DNA of 64,000 bases from Bacteroidota bacterium (GCA_013285685.1 JABDHD010000001.1:1-64000); one strand, 5' to 3'. Counted from the stretch's first letter, positions 16,809 to 25,928 are shown. Translations and numbers: made by a program. Notes: generated by a model not told the origin, from the sequence alone.

Positions 16809-17771
16809 ATGACATTTGAAGAATCGGTTAGAAAAAGGCCGTTTATGTATATCGGCAAAGACGGCCTAACAGGATTGCTGACCGGGCTAATAATTGACTG
16901 TATCAAACTTTTTAAAACAGATCAAATAATATTCGAAATCAAAATATTGGGCGACAATGACTACATTTTAGCAATAGCAGCTCAACAAAACTCAGATCAT
17001 TTTTGGAAAAATTTTTCATTAGATGACAATGATTCGAATCTCTTCTTTCACAAAGTTTTAAGGGTAATTGCTTCAAATTTTGAAATAAGAAACATTGACG
17101 AGACTAAGTCGGAAATTTGTTTTTCGTTCGACAAAAAAGTAATTGCGGATTCGTCTGTCGATTATTTAAAATTATCACAAAAAGTTATTCAGATCGCTTT
17201 ACTTAATCGTGGATGTGAAATAATAACGCTTGATAGAAGACAGAAATACACAAACCAAAATTATTACCATTTTCCCCAGGGCATTTTCTATCTTTTCGGT
17301 AGAGCAACGACAGAAGTATTAGGTAAACCGGAATTAAAATTTACAATTGACACTAAAATCAACAATAATGCTTATCAAATTGGGCTTGCTTATCGTACTG
17401 ATTGGTTTCCAACGCCGAATGTTGTCAGTTTCGCAAATGACGTTCATACTATTTATGGCGGTTCATTAGTTGACGGAATATTAGATGGACTGGTAAGTGC
17501 GTGCAAGGCTTATAGGAAGGAGAGTGACATCTCTATCTTTAAGATCAATCGCAAAAAGCTTGCAAACGGGCTTATTCTTTTTTGCGCCGTTCGTGGCCAG
17601 GAATTCAAATTTGGTGGAAGTTGGAAAGAGACTTTAGAAGATGAAACGGTAAAAAAACAAGCGAAAAAATTAGTCGCAAAGTTTGCTTTAGTTTTTTTTG
17701 AAACGCACAAAAACATAGCAGACAAATTTTTTGTTCGGTTTGACATGACACAATTAGGTAGAATGTATTAA
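16809..17771 (+). CDS. Stand-alone degenerate GyrB-like protein (ATP site lost)
   Basis: This 320-residue protein is collinear with the N-terminal ATPase and transducer domains of GyrB/ParE. Residues 5-16 (ESVRKRPFMYIG) match the GyrB start. Residues 120-165 match the segment before the transducer. Residues 205-230 (VVSFANDVHTIYGGSLVDG) match the transducer motif FxNNIxTxxGGTHxxGF. Residues 264-280 align without gaps to the GyrB switch-lysine segment, and K273 takes the place of E. coli K337. The ATP site is gone: the base Glu42 becomes G26, Asn46 becomes D30, and DDGRGIP and the glycine-rich lid are missing. TOPRIM and DNA-binding domains are absent. The gene is visibly more AT-rich than its neighbours, which suggests transfer. 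There is no partner gene. The function is unknown; a regulator, decoy or inhibitor of gyrase are possibilities. Confidence 0.75.
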   Translation: MTFEESVRKRPFMYIGKDGLTGLLTGLIIDCIKLFKTDQIIFEIKILGDNDYILAIAAQQNSDHFWKNFSLDDNDSNLFFHKVLRVIASNFEIRNIDETKSEICFSFDKKVIADSSVDYLKLSQKVIQIALLNRGCEIITLDRRQKYTNQNYYHFPQGIFYLFGRATTEVLGKPELKFTIDTKINNNAYQIGLAYRTDWFPTPNVVSFANDVHTIYGGSLVDGILDGLVSACKAYRKESDISIFKINRKKLANGLILFCAVRGQEFKFGGSWKETLEDETVKKQAKKLVAKFALVFFETHKNIADKFFVRFDMTQLGRMY

Positions 17772-17843
17772 CTGCGCCATGACGGACGAATAATCCCTGA
17801 AATTAAACCAACTGCCGACGCGTTTGAAACATGAAAAATAAAT

Positions 17844-18036
17844 GCAGCTACCCTCTTTTTTGCTTGCAAAAGAGAGGGTGAACGAGCGAAGCCCCGTACG
17901 TACGGGGTTCGGGTGAGTCAACCCGGCGGACATTTGCGCAAATGCATTGACGGTAATGTCCGCCGGGGTTGACTCGCCCCACTCCCGTACGTACGGGACT
18001 CGGCATCCCTCTCTCCGGCAAGCCGGAAAGAAGGAA
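17844..18036. repeat. Long palindromic dispersed repeat, copy 1
   Basis: This is an imperfect nested palindrome. Inner arms are GGGTGAGTCAACCCGGCGGAC (17911-17931, 21 bases) and its near-complement at 17958-17980. Outside them are CCGTACGTACGGGG blocks, and at each end there are sub-hairpins carrying CCCTCT...AGAGGG. The core and ends are shared with copy 2 at 23457-23639. It probably is a MITE- or REP-like element. Together with flanks it fills the gap 17772-18215, and I see no gene there. Confidence 0.8.
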
Positions 18037-18215
18037 AAGAATGTTTCGAACACTCAAGGTTTCAAACCCGTCGCTATGCGGTAATTTCGTTTGCCATTTT
18101 TTAAAAGCGATTTCCCTGCCAAACATAATATCCGAATTGTCCAATTTCCCTTTTTTTCAATAAATTGGAGATTTTAACAGTATTTTTCTTGGGCCTTGAC
18201 TCTTGATTCGCATTA

Positions 18216-19175
18216 TTAAGGTATCAACAAAATTTTGCCCGTACTTTTCCGGCTTTCCAAAAAATCATGGGCCTGCCTGCCTTCCGCAAGTTTAAAACGC
18301 GTGGGGGGCGATATGCTTAGCTGCTTGCTGCGTATCCATCCAAACAGTTGCTGCGCCCTTTTTATACGTTCTTCGCCTGATGTAAGGTAATTCCACAGAT
18401 CACCGCCCGTTATGGTTTTTGAATGCGCTATTATCCACAATGGGTTGCCTAATTCTAATTTGTCGCCAGCCAGCCCGAAAAGCACCACTTGCCCGCGAAT
18501 CCTGGTTACTTCAAGGCTCTCTTTCATCGTGCTCCCTACACTTTCATAAACCACGTCTACCCCGTTTGGAAATAACGCCAGAGTTTTGGTTTTCCAGTCT
18601 TCGCTATATAAAAAAACATGATCGGCGCCCAATGAAAGGCAAATAGCTTTTTTGCTTTCTGAAGATGTTAAACCGATCACTGTGGCGCCCAGCAGCTTGC
18701 ATACCTGTATTAACAGCTGCCCTACCCCACCCGCCGCCGCGTGCACAAGTACCGTTTCTCCGGGTTTCACCTGGTGACTGTCGGATGTCAGAAATTGCGC
18801 GGTAAGCCCCTGCAGCAGCACCGAAGCTGCCGTTTCAAAGGTAATATCCGGCGGCAACGGTATGGCATGGCTAACCGGAACGGCCACCAGTTCGGCGTTT
18901 GCAAACGGAACGTCGGCAAAACCTATTCTGTCGCCCGGCTTAAACCGTGTATTGTGGTTACTATCAACCACTACGCCGGCACCTTCGTACCCGTTTATGT
19001 AGGGCGCATTGCCTCGTAACGGATAAGTTCCGTTCCTCCGCATAATGTCGGCAAAGTTTAGGCCGATAGCTTCCATTTTTACCAATATTTCATCAGCTTT
19101 TAACCCGGGGGCAGCTACTTCTTTATATTCAAGTACATCTGTTTTTCCGGGCGTCGTTAAGGTCAGTGCTTTCAT
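18216..19175 (-). CDS. Quinone oxidoreductase-like zinc-free MDR protein
   Basis: This 319-residue medium-chain reductase has a GroES-like N-terminal domain (EAIGLNFADIMRRNGTYP, NGYEGAGVV) and a Rossmann domain with VHAAAGGVGQLLIQVCKLLG at about 145-165 for NADPH. The sequence VYESVGS and a C-terminal RKSTGKILLIP are typical of the QOR family. It probably reduces quinones or alpha,beta-unsaturated carbonyls in the cytosol. It differs from the paralogue at 5077-6033 and stands alone. Confidence 0.88.
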   Translation of the reverse strand: MKALTLTTPGKTDVLEYKEVAAPGLKADEILVKMEAIGLNFADIMRRNGTYPLRGNAPYINGYEGAGVVVDSNHNTRFKPGDRIGFADVPFANAELVAVPVSHAIPLPPDITFETAASVLLQGLTAQFLTSDSHQVKPGETVLVHAAAGGVGQLLIQVCKLLGATVIGLTSSESKKAICLSLGADHVFLYSEDWKTKTLALFPNGVDVVYESVGSTMKESLEVTRIRGQVVLFGLAGDKLELGNPLWIIAHSKTITGGDLWNYLTSGEERIKRAQQLFGWIRSKQLSISPPTRFKLAEGRQAHDFLESRKSTGKILLIP

Positions 19176-19572
19176 TATACAAAGTTCAATACTTTCGGGT
19201 TATTTAAATATTGATAGCAAAGATATTCTGCCGGCCGGCGTTTGAATTGTATAAATCAGAACAATTTAATAAATGATTTTAAAGACGATGGGCAACCCCT
19301 GACCGGTATAGGCTGCAGAAGAGTGCCAGCCGGTGTGCTTTCAAAACAATTATCGTTACCCTGCCGGTTCGGGCGACGCTTGTATTCAGCGCGTACATTA
19401 GATTGGAAAATCAAAGATTAAACATCACCCTCAGCAAAATAGTCCTCCCGGCAAAGTATAGGGACCGGAATGCCCTAAAATCTTGCGCCGAGGATGAATG
19501 ATGCACCCTCCCAGCTACCTCATGTCACATTTCAACTCAAATCACTTATTTTTATCGCATATATCTCAATTA
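19176..19572. other. Intergenic region with relic of a beta-barrel protein gene
   Basis: These 397 bp contain no intact gene. The clearest content is the 3' fragment of an outer-membrane protein gene at 19411-19500 (listed separately). The SGNH gene's frame is open from 19498, but its likely start is 19573. Confidence 0.5.
19411..19500 (-). pseudogene. 3' remnant of a TonB-receptor-type beta-barrel gene
   Basis: The minus strand reads SAQDFRAFRSLYFAGRTILL then RVMFNL-stop. This is the pattern of the last beta-strand of Bacteroidota TonB-dependent receptors. At the DNA level the final 40 bases are almost the same as the end of the receptor gene at 20728-20770. Upstream the frame runs into sequence unrelated to a barrel. 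It is most simply read as the leftover end of a lost receptor gene. Confidence 0.55.
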
Positions 19573-20538
19573 ATGATCGCTTTCACCCGCACTCATCTAT
19601 TTGCCGCTGCCTTGATTTTTGGTATGTTTTACGGAACCGTCAGCCATGCGCAAAACATCGCCCCAAAAGTTAAGCGAATTGTCTTTTTGGGCAACAGCAT
19701 CACCTGGCAGGCCAATTATGTAAATGATGTGATCGCTTACCTTACGGTGCATTACCCCGACAGGCATTTTGAATTTATTAATGTTGGCTTGCCCAGCGAA
19801 ACGGTTTCGGGCCTTTCGGAGCCGGGCCATGCCGGCGGGGCCTTCCCGCGACCGGACCTGCACGAAAGATTGCAGCGTGTGCTCGACCAAACCAAACCCG
19901 ACCTGGTTTTTGCCTGTTACGGCATGAACGACGGCATTTATATGCCCTTTGACCAGGATCGCTTTCAAAAATTTAAGGATGGCATAAACTGGCTGCATGG
20001 CGAGGTGGTTAAAAGCGGCGCCGAAATCATTCACATCACCCCGCCGGTTTTTGATGAGCTGCGCGGCGGCGATCCAGGCTATGCCGCCGTGCTGGACATT
20101 TATGCCAAATGGTTGCTAAGTTTGCGGCATTCTGCTGGATATAAAGTGATCGATGTGCATTTCCCGATGAAAAAATACCTGGAGGCCCACCGCAAAGTGG
20201 ACGCTAAATTTAACCTGGACGGCTTTGCCCTCACCACCGACGGCGTACATCCCGCCGAACTGGGGCATTGGATAATGGCCCGCGAAATACTACTTTATTT
20301 GGGCTGCACCGAGGTAGCCGAATCGCCGGGCATTGAACAGGCGTTGTCCAAAACCCCAAACGGACCAAAACTATTAAAGCTAATAACCGACCGGCAAAAT
20401 ATGCTGCGCGATGCCTGGCTTACTGCAACCAAATACAAGCGGCCGGGATTGCCGGTTGGCCTGCCGCTGGACGAAGCAATGAGGAAGTCGGATGAAATAG
20501 GGAGGTCGATTGATAGTTTGGTGCGGGGTGTGCATTAA
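19573..20538 (+). CDS. Secreted SGNH/GDSL hydrolase
   Basis: This 321-residue exported esterase-like protein has a signal peptide ending near SHAQ. The SGNH blocks are visible: block I as FLGNSITWQ (nucleophile Ser in GNS), block II Gly in the LPSET region, block III as YGMND and block V as DGVHPAELGH (Asp and His). The family removes acyl groups from polysaccharides or other esters. With the many glycosidases nearby, a carbohydrate esterase is plausible. The ATG at 19573 is chosen because it begins a normal signal peptide; the frame is open back to 19498. Confidence 0.88.
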   Translation: MIAFTRTHLFAAALIFGMFYGTVSHAQNIAPKVKRIVFLGNSITWQANYVNDVIAYLTVHYPDRHFEFINVGLPSETVSGLSEPGHAGGAFPRPDLHERLQRVLDQTKPDLVFACYGMNDGIYMPFDQDRFQKFKDGINWLHGEVVKSGAEIIHITPPVFDELRGGDPGYAAVLDIYAKWLLSLRHSAGYKVIDVHFPMKKYLEAHRKVDAKFNLDGFALTTDGVHPAELGHWIMAREILLYLGCTEVAESPGIEQALSKTPNGPKLLKLITDRQNMLRDAWLTATKYKRPGLPVGLPLDEAMRKSDEIGRSIDSLVRGVH

Positions 20539-20563
20539 AGTACTTCAAAGCCTCGCCAAGCGA

Positions 20564-20711
20564 TCGTCGTTGCGAGGAACGAAGCAATCGCTACACAGGA
20601 CAGTCAACGAAACGAAATGCTTATGGGCACGGCGTGCAACTGACAGGTAACCCGTAGATTAGGTCCGGTGATTAGCATGTGTAGGGGTGGCTTCGTTCCT
20701 CGCCATGACGA
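20564..20711. repeat. Inverted-repeat element with GCGAGGAACGAAG ends
   Basis: The left end (20564-20600) contains TTGCGAGGAACGAAGCAATC and CTACACA. The right end (20675-20711) is its imperfect reverse complement, with most of about 37 positions matching. About 74 bp lie between them. The GCGAGGAACGAAGC motif is familiar from interspersed repeats in Bacteroidota genomes. It lies between two convergent genes. Confidence 0.65.
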
Positions 20712-20727
20712 GTCGGTGAACCCCCAA

Positions 20728-23394
20728 TCAAAGATTAAACAACACCTTCAGCAAAATAATCCTCCCCGGCAGCGTATACGAACTGGCCGTAAGCGTATTG
20801 GCGGACAAATAAAGCGCATTATAAGTTTTTACATTCAAAAAGTTGTTAGCATCAAGTTCCAGATCGGTTTTCCATTTTTTGATGTGGAATTTGGCAGAGG
20901 CATCTGCAAAAAAGTATTTCAGGTCGGGGTTTCCCTGCTGGCTGGTGAAGTAATGCTCGCCTGACAATTTGAATTGTACATCGTCCGTAGGGATATAATT
21001 GACCTCGGCCTGCTGCAGCAACTGGTCGATGTGAAATGCGGATGCTTCCACTGCCGAATGGCTGTCGGTTTGGGTAAGGGTGGCTTTATAGCTAAAGTTT
21101 ACCTGGTCGCTCATTTTGGTATTGGCGCTTATGTTAGCCGCCTCGGTAGTGGTGTTGAATGGCAGCAGCGCATTGTTTTGTATCTGCACAGAACTGTTGT
21201 TTTGCCATGATAGGCCGCCGCTAAAAGTAGTTTTTAAGGCAAAGGAATATTTACTAACCGTGCCGTTCACCGTCCACGAGTTGGTGCTGTTTGGGTAGGG
21301 CAGCATCACGCGCTGCTGCAGCGAATTGGTGATTACCTCCGAAGCGATATTATTGGAAGCGATATGGTTGTAAAGCACGTTTATACTCGCAAAAAACAGG
21401 GTTAGCGCCTTGCGATAGTTAAATCCGGCAGCGGCGGTTTGGTTCGCGCTTTCGGTCAGGCTGGCATTATTGGCCTGGAGTGTGCGGTAATCGGTCAGGA
21501 TGTAGCCGCGGTACAGATCTTCTATCGTGCCTGTTTGGTTGCGGTAATTGTACAGCAGCGTCAGGTAATTCTCCACGCTGGTTTGGTATTTTATTCTCAG
21601 CTGCGGGTTAAAATACAGTCGTGTTAAATGCTTGTTCAACGCATACAGGCTGTCGGAATAATTGATCTGCTGCAGGCTTACCGGCAGCGTTAGGTTCGCC
21701 TTAAGGATGGTACCCGGCAGATCATAAGCCGCTTCGGCGTAAAGTTTTTTGCGGGTCCAGTTCAAATGGTTCATCGAACTGTCCGACTCCGGGCTGATGC
21801 TGTTATTGTTCTGCAATACGTCCAGGTTGGACGTCAGCGTTTGCGATTGTACGCTAAAACCCGACCGGTAACTTTGGGTAATGAGGTTTGCCGGTATTTT
21901 AAACGACAGGTAATTATTGGTATACCAGGCGGGGACATTAACATTTTGCAGCAGTTGATTATAGGCGGTGCTTTTATTGAATAGGGTGTCGCTATAATTA
22001 GGCCCGATAGTCCTGTTTTCCGGTTCGGCTGAGTGACTCAAATAAGAATACGCCTGGATGATATTATTCGACTTTAACGATTTGATCAGGTTAAATTCAT
22101 TGGAGAAATTCAATGAGTTGTCCCGAAACACCTGGTTCACTACTGCGCCGTTGGCGTTGAGGTTGGAATAACTGGTGGACCGGTTATCATCCATCAGCAA
22201 GGCGTCATTCAGGTAATATTTATCCTGGTTAACATTCAGCGTAAATTGAGTATGCAGTATATTGGGGACGGTGCGATTGTGCTGGGTTTCGTTATAGCGC
22301 ACCGTATCGCCCGGCAAAAAGATGGTGTTGAGCTGGCTATAATCCTGCCGCTGGGTATCGTGAAAATACCATGCGTTGATCTTCAACTGCACATTCTTTT
22401 TTAAGTTGACCAGGTTGTTTAGATTGAGTAGTCCCGATTGATTGAATAAATACCGGTCGCGGGATAAAGCGGGGTCATTTACCGAACCGAGGGAAAGCAC
22501 GGTGGCCGGTACATCATTATCGATGCGCTGCGAATAATCAGTAAAATTGTGTGCCACCAGCTCCTGTTGCAGGTCATCGCCGGTATTGTTCCCTTTAAGG
22601 TAATTGATGGCTTTATAGTTATCCTTAAACATCATGGCGTTAAGGTCTTCGTCATAATTTCCGGGCAAACCTGCGCCAAGGCTTTCCTGGCCTACCAACT
22701 GCAGTTTGGCGCCTTTCTTAATGGTCAGGTTTAATGCCACATCATCACTCATTACTTTATTCTGCAGCACTTTAACCGGCTGATCATTTTGAATTACCTG
22801 CACCTTTTCCACCACGCCCTGCGGGATGGTATTGGCAGCGATGTTGTATTTATCATCCAGCAGGTTATCGCCGCCGATGTACAGGTTGGATATGGGTTTG
22901 TTATTATACAGGATGGTGCCGTCAGTAGCCACCGTTATACCCGGCAGTTTTTTGATCACATCGCCGATCGTCCTGTCCTGCGCGCTGGCGAAATCGGATA
23001 CATTATAATTCAGCGTATCGCCGTTTATCCGCAATACGGGCCGGCTGCTTTTGATGACAACCGACTGTAACTGGTTAACGGAAATATGCAGCACGAAGTC
23101 CACCGGCGCTTTGCCGGTAATGGCTTGTGCCGCGGTTTTATAACCTATGCTTCGAACTTCCACCAGCAGGCTATCCGGGATTTCTCCTGCCGGCACCACG
23201 AGTGTGTAGGCTCCATTACCATCTGTTATGCTGTAAGACACAATGGCGTTGGTTGCCTTTTTTTTCAGGCTGACAGTGGCGAACCACACGGGTTTTCCCG
23301 TACTGTCTTTAACGGTCCCGTGGATATTGTCCTGGGCAAGGCCGCGTGCCGAAAATAATAGCGCAATGGCCAGTAAGCCAATGTATTTTAGCAT
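20728..23394 (-). CDS. TonB-dependent receptor-type outer-membrane protein
   Basis: This 888-residue protein has a signal peptide (ending near GLAQ) and a carboxypeptidase-regulatory-like Ig domain (about 25-105, IHGTVKDSTGKPVWFATVSL). A plug domain follows (about 110-225, with DVIKKLPGITVATDGTILYN and IYIGG-like turns), then a long beta-barrel with many alternating-strand segments up to GRIILLKVLFNL. I see no clear N-terminal TonB box or SusC-specific extension and there is no SusD partner. The neighbouring upstream genes encode two GLPGLI proteins, a known association of this receptor type. The substrate is unknown. Confidence 0.88.
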   Translation of the reverse strand: MLKYIGLLAIALLFSARGLAQDNIHGTVKDSTGKPVWFATVSLKKKATNAIVSYSITDGNGAYTLVVPAGEIPDSLLVEVRSIGYKTAAQAITGKAPVDFVLHISVNQLQSVVIKSSRPVLRINGDTLNYNVSDFASAQDRTIGDVIKKLPGITVATDGTILYNNKPISNLYIGGDNLLDDKYNIAANTIPQGVVEKVQVIQNDQPVKVLQNKVMSDDVALNLTIKKGAKLQLVGQESLGAGLPGNYDEDLNAMMFKDNYKAINYLKGNNTGDDLQQELVAHNFTDYSQRIDNDVPATVLSLGSVNDPALSRDRYLFNQSGLLNLNNLVNLKKNVQLKINAWYFHDTQRQDYSQLNTIFLPGDTVRYNETQHNRTVPNILHTQFTLNVNQDKYYLNDALLMDDNRSTSYSNLNANGAVVNQVFRDNSLNFSNEFNLIKSLKSNNIIQAYSYLSHSAEPENRTIGPNYSDTLFNKSTAYNQLLQNVNVPAWYTNNYLSFKIPANLITQSYRSGFSVQSQTLTSNLDVLQNNNSISPESDSSMNHLNWTRKKLYAEAAYDLPGTILKANLTLPVSLQQINYSDSLYALNKHLTRLYFNPQLRIKYQTSVENYLTLLYNYRNQTGTIEDLYRGYILTDYRTLQANNASLTESANQTAAAGFNYRKALTLFFASINVLYNHIASNNIASEVITNSLQQRVMLPYPNSTNSWTVNGTVSKYSFALKTTFSGGLSWQNNSSVQIQNNALLPFNTTTEAANISANTKMSDQVNFSYKATLTQTDSHSAVEASAFHIDQLLQQAEVNYIPTDDVQFKLSGEHYFTSQQGNPDLKYFFADASAKFHIKKWKTDLELDANNFLNVKTYNALYLSANTLTASSYTLPGRIILLKVLFNL

Positions 23395-23456
23395 GAGCTG
23401 TTTATAATTTGTTTAATGTCGATTTGTTATGTTATTGCTTATTTACCGCGTCGCGA

Positions 23457-23639
23457 GCAGCTCCCCTCTTTCCGCCGCAGGCGAAGAGAGGGTGGTCGAG
23501 CAAAGCGATGACCGGGTGAGTCAACCCGGCGGACTTTACCGCCGATGCATTAGCGCCAATGTCCGCCGGGTCGACTCACCCCGAGTACGCTACGCTGCTC
23601 GACCCTCTCTTCCGCTTCGCGGGAAAGAGGGTAGCTGCA
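23457..23639. repeat. Long palindromic dispersed repeat, copy 2
   Basis: This nested palindrome has a core at 23514-23534 and 23561-23582 that nearly matches copy 1 (17911-17931 and 17958-17980). Both ends carry a GCAGCT-CCCTCTTTCC hairpin with AGAGAGGG. The central loop has ATGCATTAG, compared with ATGCATTGA in copy 1. It takes up most of the 332-bp gap between the receptor gene and the downstream GLPGLI gene; no gene is seen there. Confidence 0.8.
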
Positions 23640-23726
23640 CTATTGGCAATATTTTACAAAAAACTATCTCAAACGCGAATGTCCTGGTGCTATTTTCCTT
23701 TCAGGACGGAGTAACACCCCGCATCC

Positions 23727-24650
23727 CTATTTTTCCGGCAACTCAATCGGGTTATTGATTACCGGCTGTGGCCCGATTCTGATCTTGATTTGCGGCCTGG
23801 GGCCGTTACCCGGCCCATTCATGCCCGACGAGGCCATCATAGCCTGTACAAAGGCATCCGGGTCTTTGCGCATGGCATCCTGCAATTTGGTGAATTCTTT
23901 GTCCGTGGTTTTGATCGAACGCGAAGGCAGCTCGATAATAGCCGGGTCCGTATCGGAATCATCCCCGCCGATCATGATCAACTTGTGCCCGTCGCCAGGC
24001 TGCGCATCACTGGTGACGGCGGCAAGTTGAGGCGGCGCCAGTTTCTCAATGCCGTCAAACTTAAAAACCACCTCTTTTTTGGCATCATACGCCTCCAGGA
24101 TCACACCGGGCAGGCCATTCAGTTTCCATGGTCCGGCATGAAAAGGCATATCCGGGCAAAACCATGCGGTGTAATCCCTGCCCTTAAAGTGGGCAGTCGC
24201 TTTTTGGCAATGCATGCCGCCAAAGCTGGCGGTATCGCTGCTTACTTTCCAGTCGATAACAGGTAAGGCGTCTTCTATCAGGTAGCTGTTGATAACGAGC
24301 GATTCCTTTCTAAACAATTTCTGCTGTGCCGGGAATTGAAAATATTGAAGCGGCGAACCCGAGTTTTGCCTGTTTATTTTGATATTTCCATCAGGTGAGT
24401 TTGCTATTGCTTCTTTCACCTGTTTTTTAAATAAGGCATCCTGGAGCTGCATGTCGTAGCTTTTGTACACGCTTGAGATTTTGCCCAGGAACAGCGCCAT
24501 GTTTTCGGTGTAAGGGTTCGCGCGGTTGTTGGTGTCCCTCAAATGCGAAAACTTATAATGCACCATGTACGTTGCGGTGTCGGTTTGCTGCGCCCCGGCC
24601 ATACAGGCAGCTGTTAAAAGGGCGGCGCATAGTAATAAAGCTTTTTTCAT
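23727..24650 (-). CDS. GLPGLI family protein (copy 1)
   Basis: This 307-residue exported protein belongs to the Bacteroidota GLPGLI family and has the signature WKLNGLPGVI near residue 175. A signal peptide ends near AGAQ. Other conserved segments are CQKATAHFKGRDYTAWFCPDMPF and VVFKFDGIEKL. The function of the family is not established. The C-terminus is Pro-rich and Asn-rich and ends NPIELPEK. It is a diverged tandem duplicate of the gene at 24771-25688 and lies upstream of the receptor gene on the same strand. Confidence 0.9.
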   Translation of the reverse strand: MKKALLLCAALLTAACMAGAQQTDTATYMVHYKFSHLRDTNNRANPYTENMALFLGKISSVYKSYDMQLQDALFKKQVKEAIANSPDGNIKINRQNSGSPLQYFQFPAQQKLFRKESLVINSYLIEDALPVIDWKVSSDTASFGGMHCQKATAHFKGRDYTAWFCPDMPFHAGPWKLNGLPGVILEAYDAKKEVVFKFDGIEKLAPPQLAAVTSDAQPGDGHKLIMIGGDDSDTDPAIIELPSRSIKTTDKEFTKLQDAMRKDPDAFVQAMMASSGMNGPGNGPRPQIKIRIGPQPVINNPIELPEK

Positions 24651-24770
24651 GTTTTGGATATTTTTTATGCAATGGTACTTTGCCTGTTCAGCCTGCCGAA
24701 AACTTTGTTACGAACGCGGCGCTGATAGCGGCGAAAAATGATTATTTGTTATTTGAAAGCGTTTAATGGC

Positions 24771-25688
24771 TTATTTCTTTTCCGGCAATTCTATCGGGTT
24801 ATTGATCACGGGGCCGCGAGGACCAGGACCCTTCATAACCCTGATATTATCCATTTTTTCGCCGCCGGCCCGGGCACTCACATTATTGCCCGCATTAATG
24901 GCTTGTGCAAATGCCTCAGGGTCTTTCTTCATGGTCTCCTTCAGTTTATCGAATTCCTTTTGTGTGGTTTTGATCGTTCGGGGCGGCGTTCCTATCAAAT
25001 TCATGTCATCATCCAAATCACGCAATATCGGGGGTTGATCAGCAGGGGCAGGCTCGGTTTTAGGTGGCGTAGGGACCGCTTTTTCTACCCCATCAAATTT
25101 GAATACCACTTCGTTTTTTGCATCATGGGCATCTACGATCACGCCGGGCAGCCCGTTTAATTTCCACGGACCAATATGCACCGGCAAATCCGGGCAAAAC
25201 CAAACGGTATAATCCCTGCCTTTAAAATGGCCGCTGGCTTTCTGGCAATGCAAGCCGCCAAAAGTTGCCGTGTCGCCGCTGATCTTCCAGTCGATCGCGG
25301 GCATTGGGCCTACGATCGCGTATTCGTTCATCAATAGCTGATCCTTCGTCAATAATTTTTGGTCATTCGGGTACTGGTAATATTCAACGTTCGAACCTAC
25401 ACCCCTTCTGTTTATCCTGACATTTCCATCCGGGCTGGCGGCTGCCGCTTCGGCAAATGCTTTCTTAAATTGCGCTTTGTATACTATCCCATCGTAACTT
25501 CTGTATGCACCCGCGATTTTACCTACATATAATACCATGTTTTCTGTATAGGGGTGCGTCCGGTCTGTAGTGTCTCTTACGTGGGTAAACTTGTAATGCA
25601 CCAGCACCCGCGCGGTATCGGGTTTTTGGGCTTCAGCGGTAATAAATGTCCCCAGTAAGGTGACTACTATCAGTAATTGCTTCTTCAT
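24771..25688 (-). CDS. GLPGLI family protein (copy 2)
   Basis: This 305-residue exported protein has a signal peptide ending near AEAQ and the motif WKLNGLPGVI. It is similar over its full length to the 23727-24650 product: both share TARVLVHYKF/TATYMVHYKF, NMxLxxGKI, CQKAxxHFKGRDYTxWFCPD and the tail NNPIELPEK. The middle region before the tail differs most. The two genes are 120 bp apart on the same strand and probably arose by tandem duplication. Confidence 0.9.
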   Translation of the reverse strand: MKKQLLIVVTLLGTFITAEAQKPDTARVLVHYKFTHVRDTTDRTHPYTENMVLYVGKIAGAYRSYDGIVYKAQFKKAFAEAAAASPDGNVRINRRGVGSNVEYYQYPNDQKLLTKDQLLMNEYAIVGPMPAIDWKISGDTATFGGLHCQKASGHFKGRDYTVWFCPDLPVHIGPWKLNGLPGVIVDAHDAKNEVVFKFDGVEKAVPTPPKTEPAPADQPPILRDLDDDMNLIGTPPRTIKTTQKEFDKLKETMKKDPEAFAQAINAGNNVSARAGGEKMDNIRVMKGPGPRGPVINNPIELPEKK

Positions 25689-25894
25689 AAAGTAATAATT
25701 TTAAGCAATACTATATTTTCGTAATGGAGCCCTAAAAACTTTGGTACCAACAGGGGGTGTGGGCAGGTAAAGCAGCGATATTTGTTATTTGCGGCTTATA
25801 GGAATGCCGGGAAAGGAGTTCAGGTCGGGCATGATGGCGGATCACAAAACTTGCCCGTTCGCATACTAATCAGCCCGGTTAATCACATAAATTA

Positions 25895-25923
25895 TTGAAG
25901 CCGCGCAAAGGTTTCTATTTTTG
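25895..25923 (+). promoter_or_regulatory. Putative Bacteroidota-type promoter for the LytS/LytTR operon
   Basis: A TTG (partial -33 box) at 25895-25897 is followed after 18 bp by TATTTTTG (25916-25923), a full match to TAnnTTTG. The kinase ATG at 25929 is only 5 bp further on, so transcription would begin at or very near the start codon. Confidence 0.4.
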
Positions 25924-25928
25924 AATTG

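Noticed and set aside
16809-17771. Simple 5' fragment of the housekeeping gyrB
   Set aside because: The frame is intact over 320 codons with its own stop, and the loss of ATP-site residues comes with internal shortening, not truncation. This argues for a maintained, separate protein.
20728-25688. SusC/SusD polysaccharide-utilisation locus
   Set aside because: The receptor has no SusD gene beside it. Its neighbours are GLPGLI proteins, so it is not a classic Sus pair.
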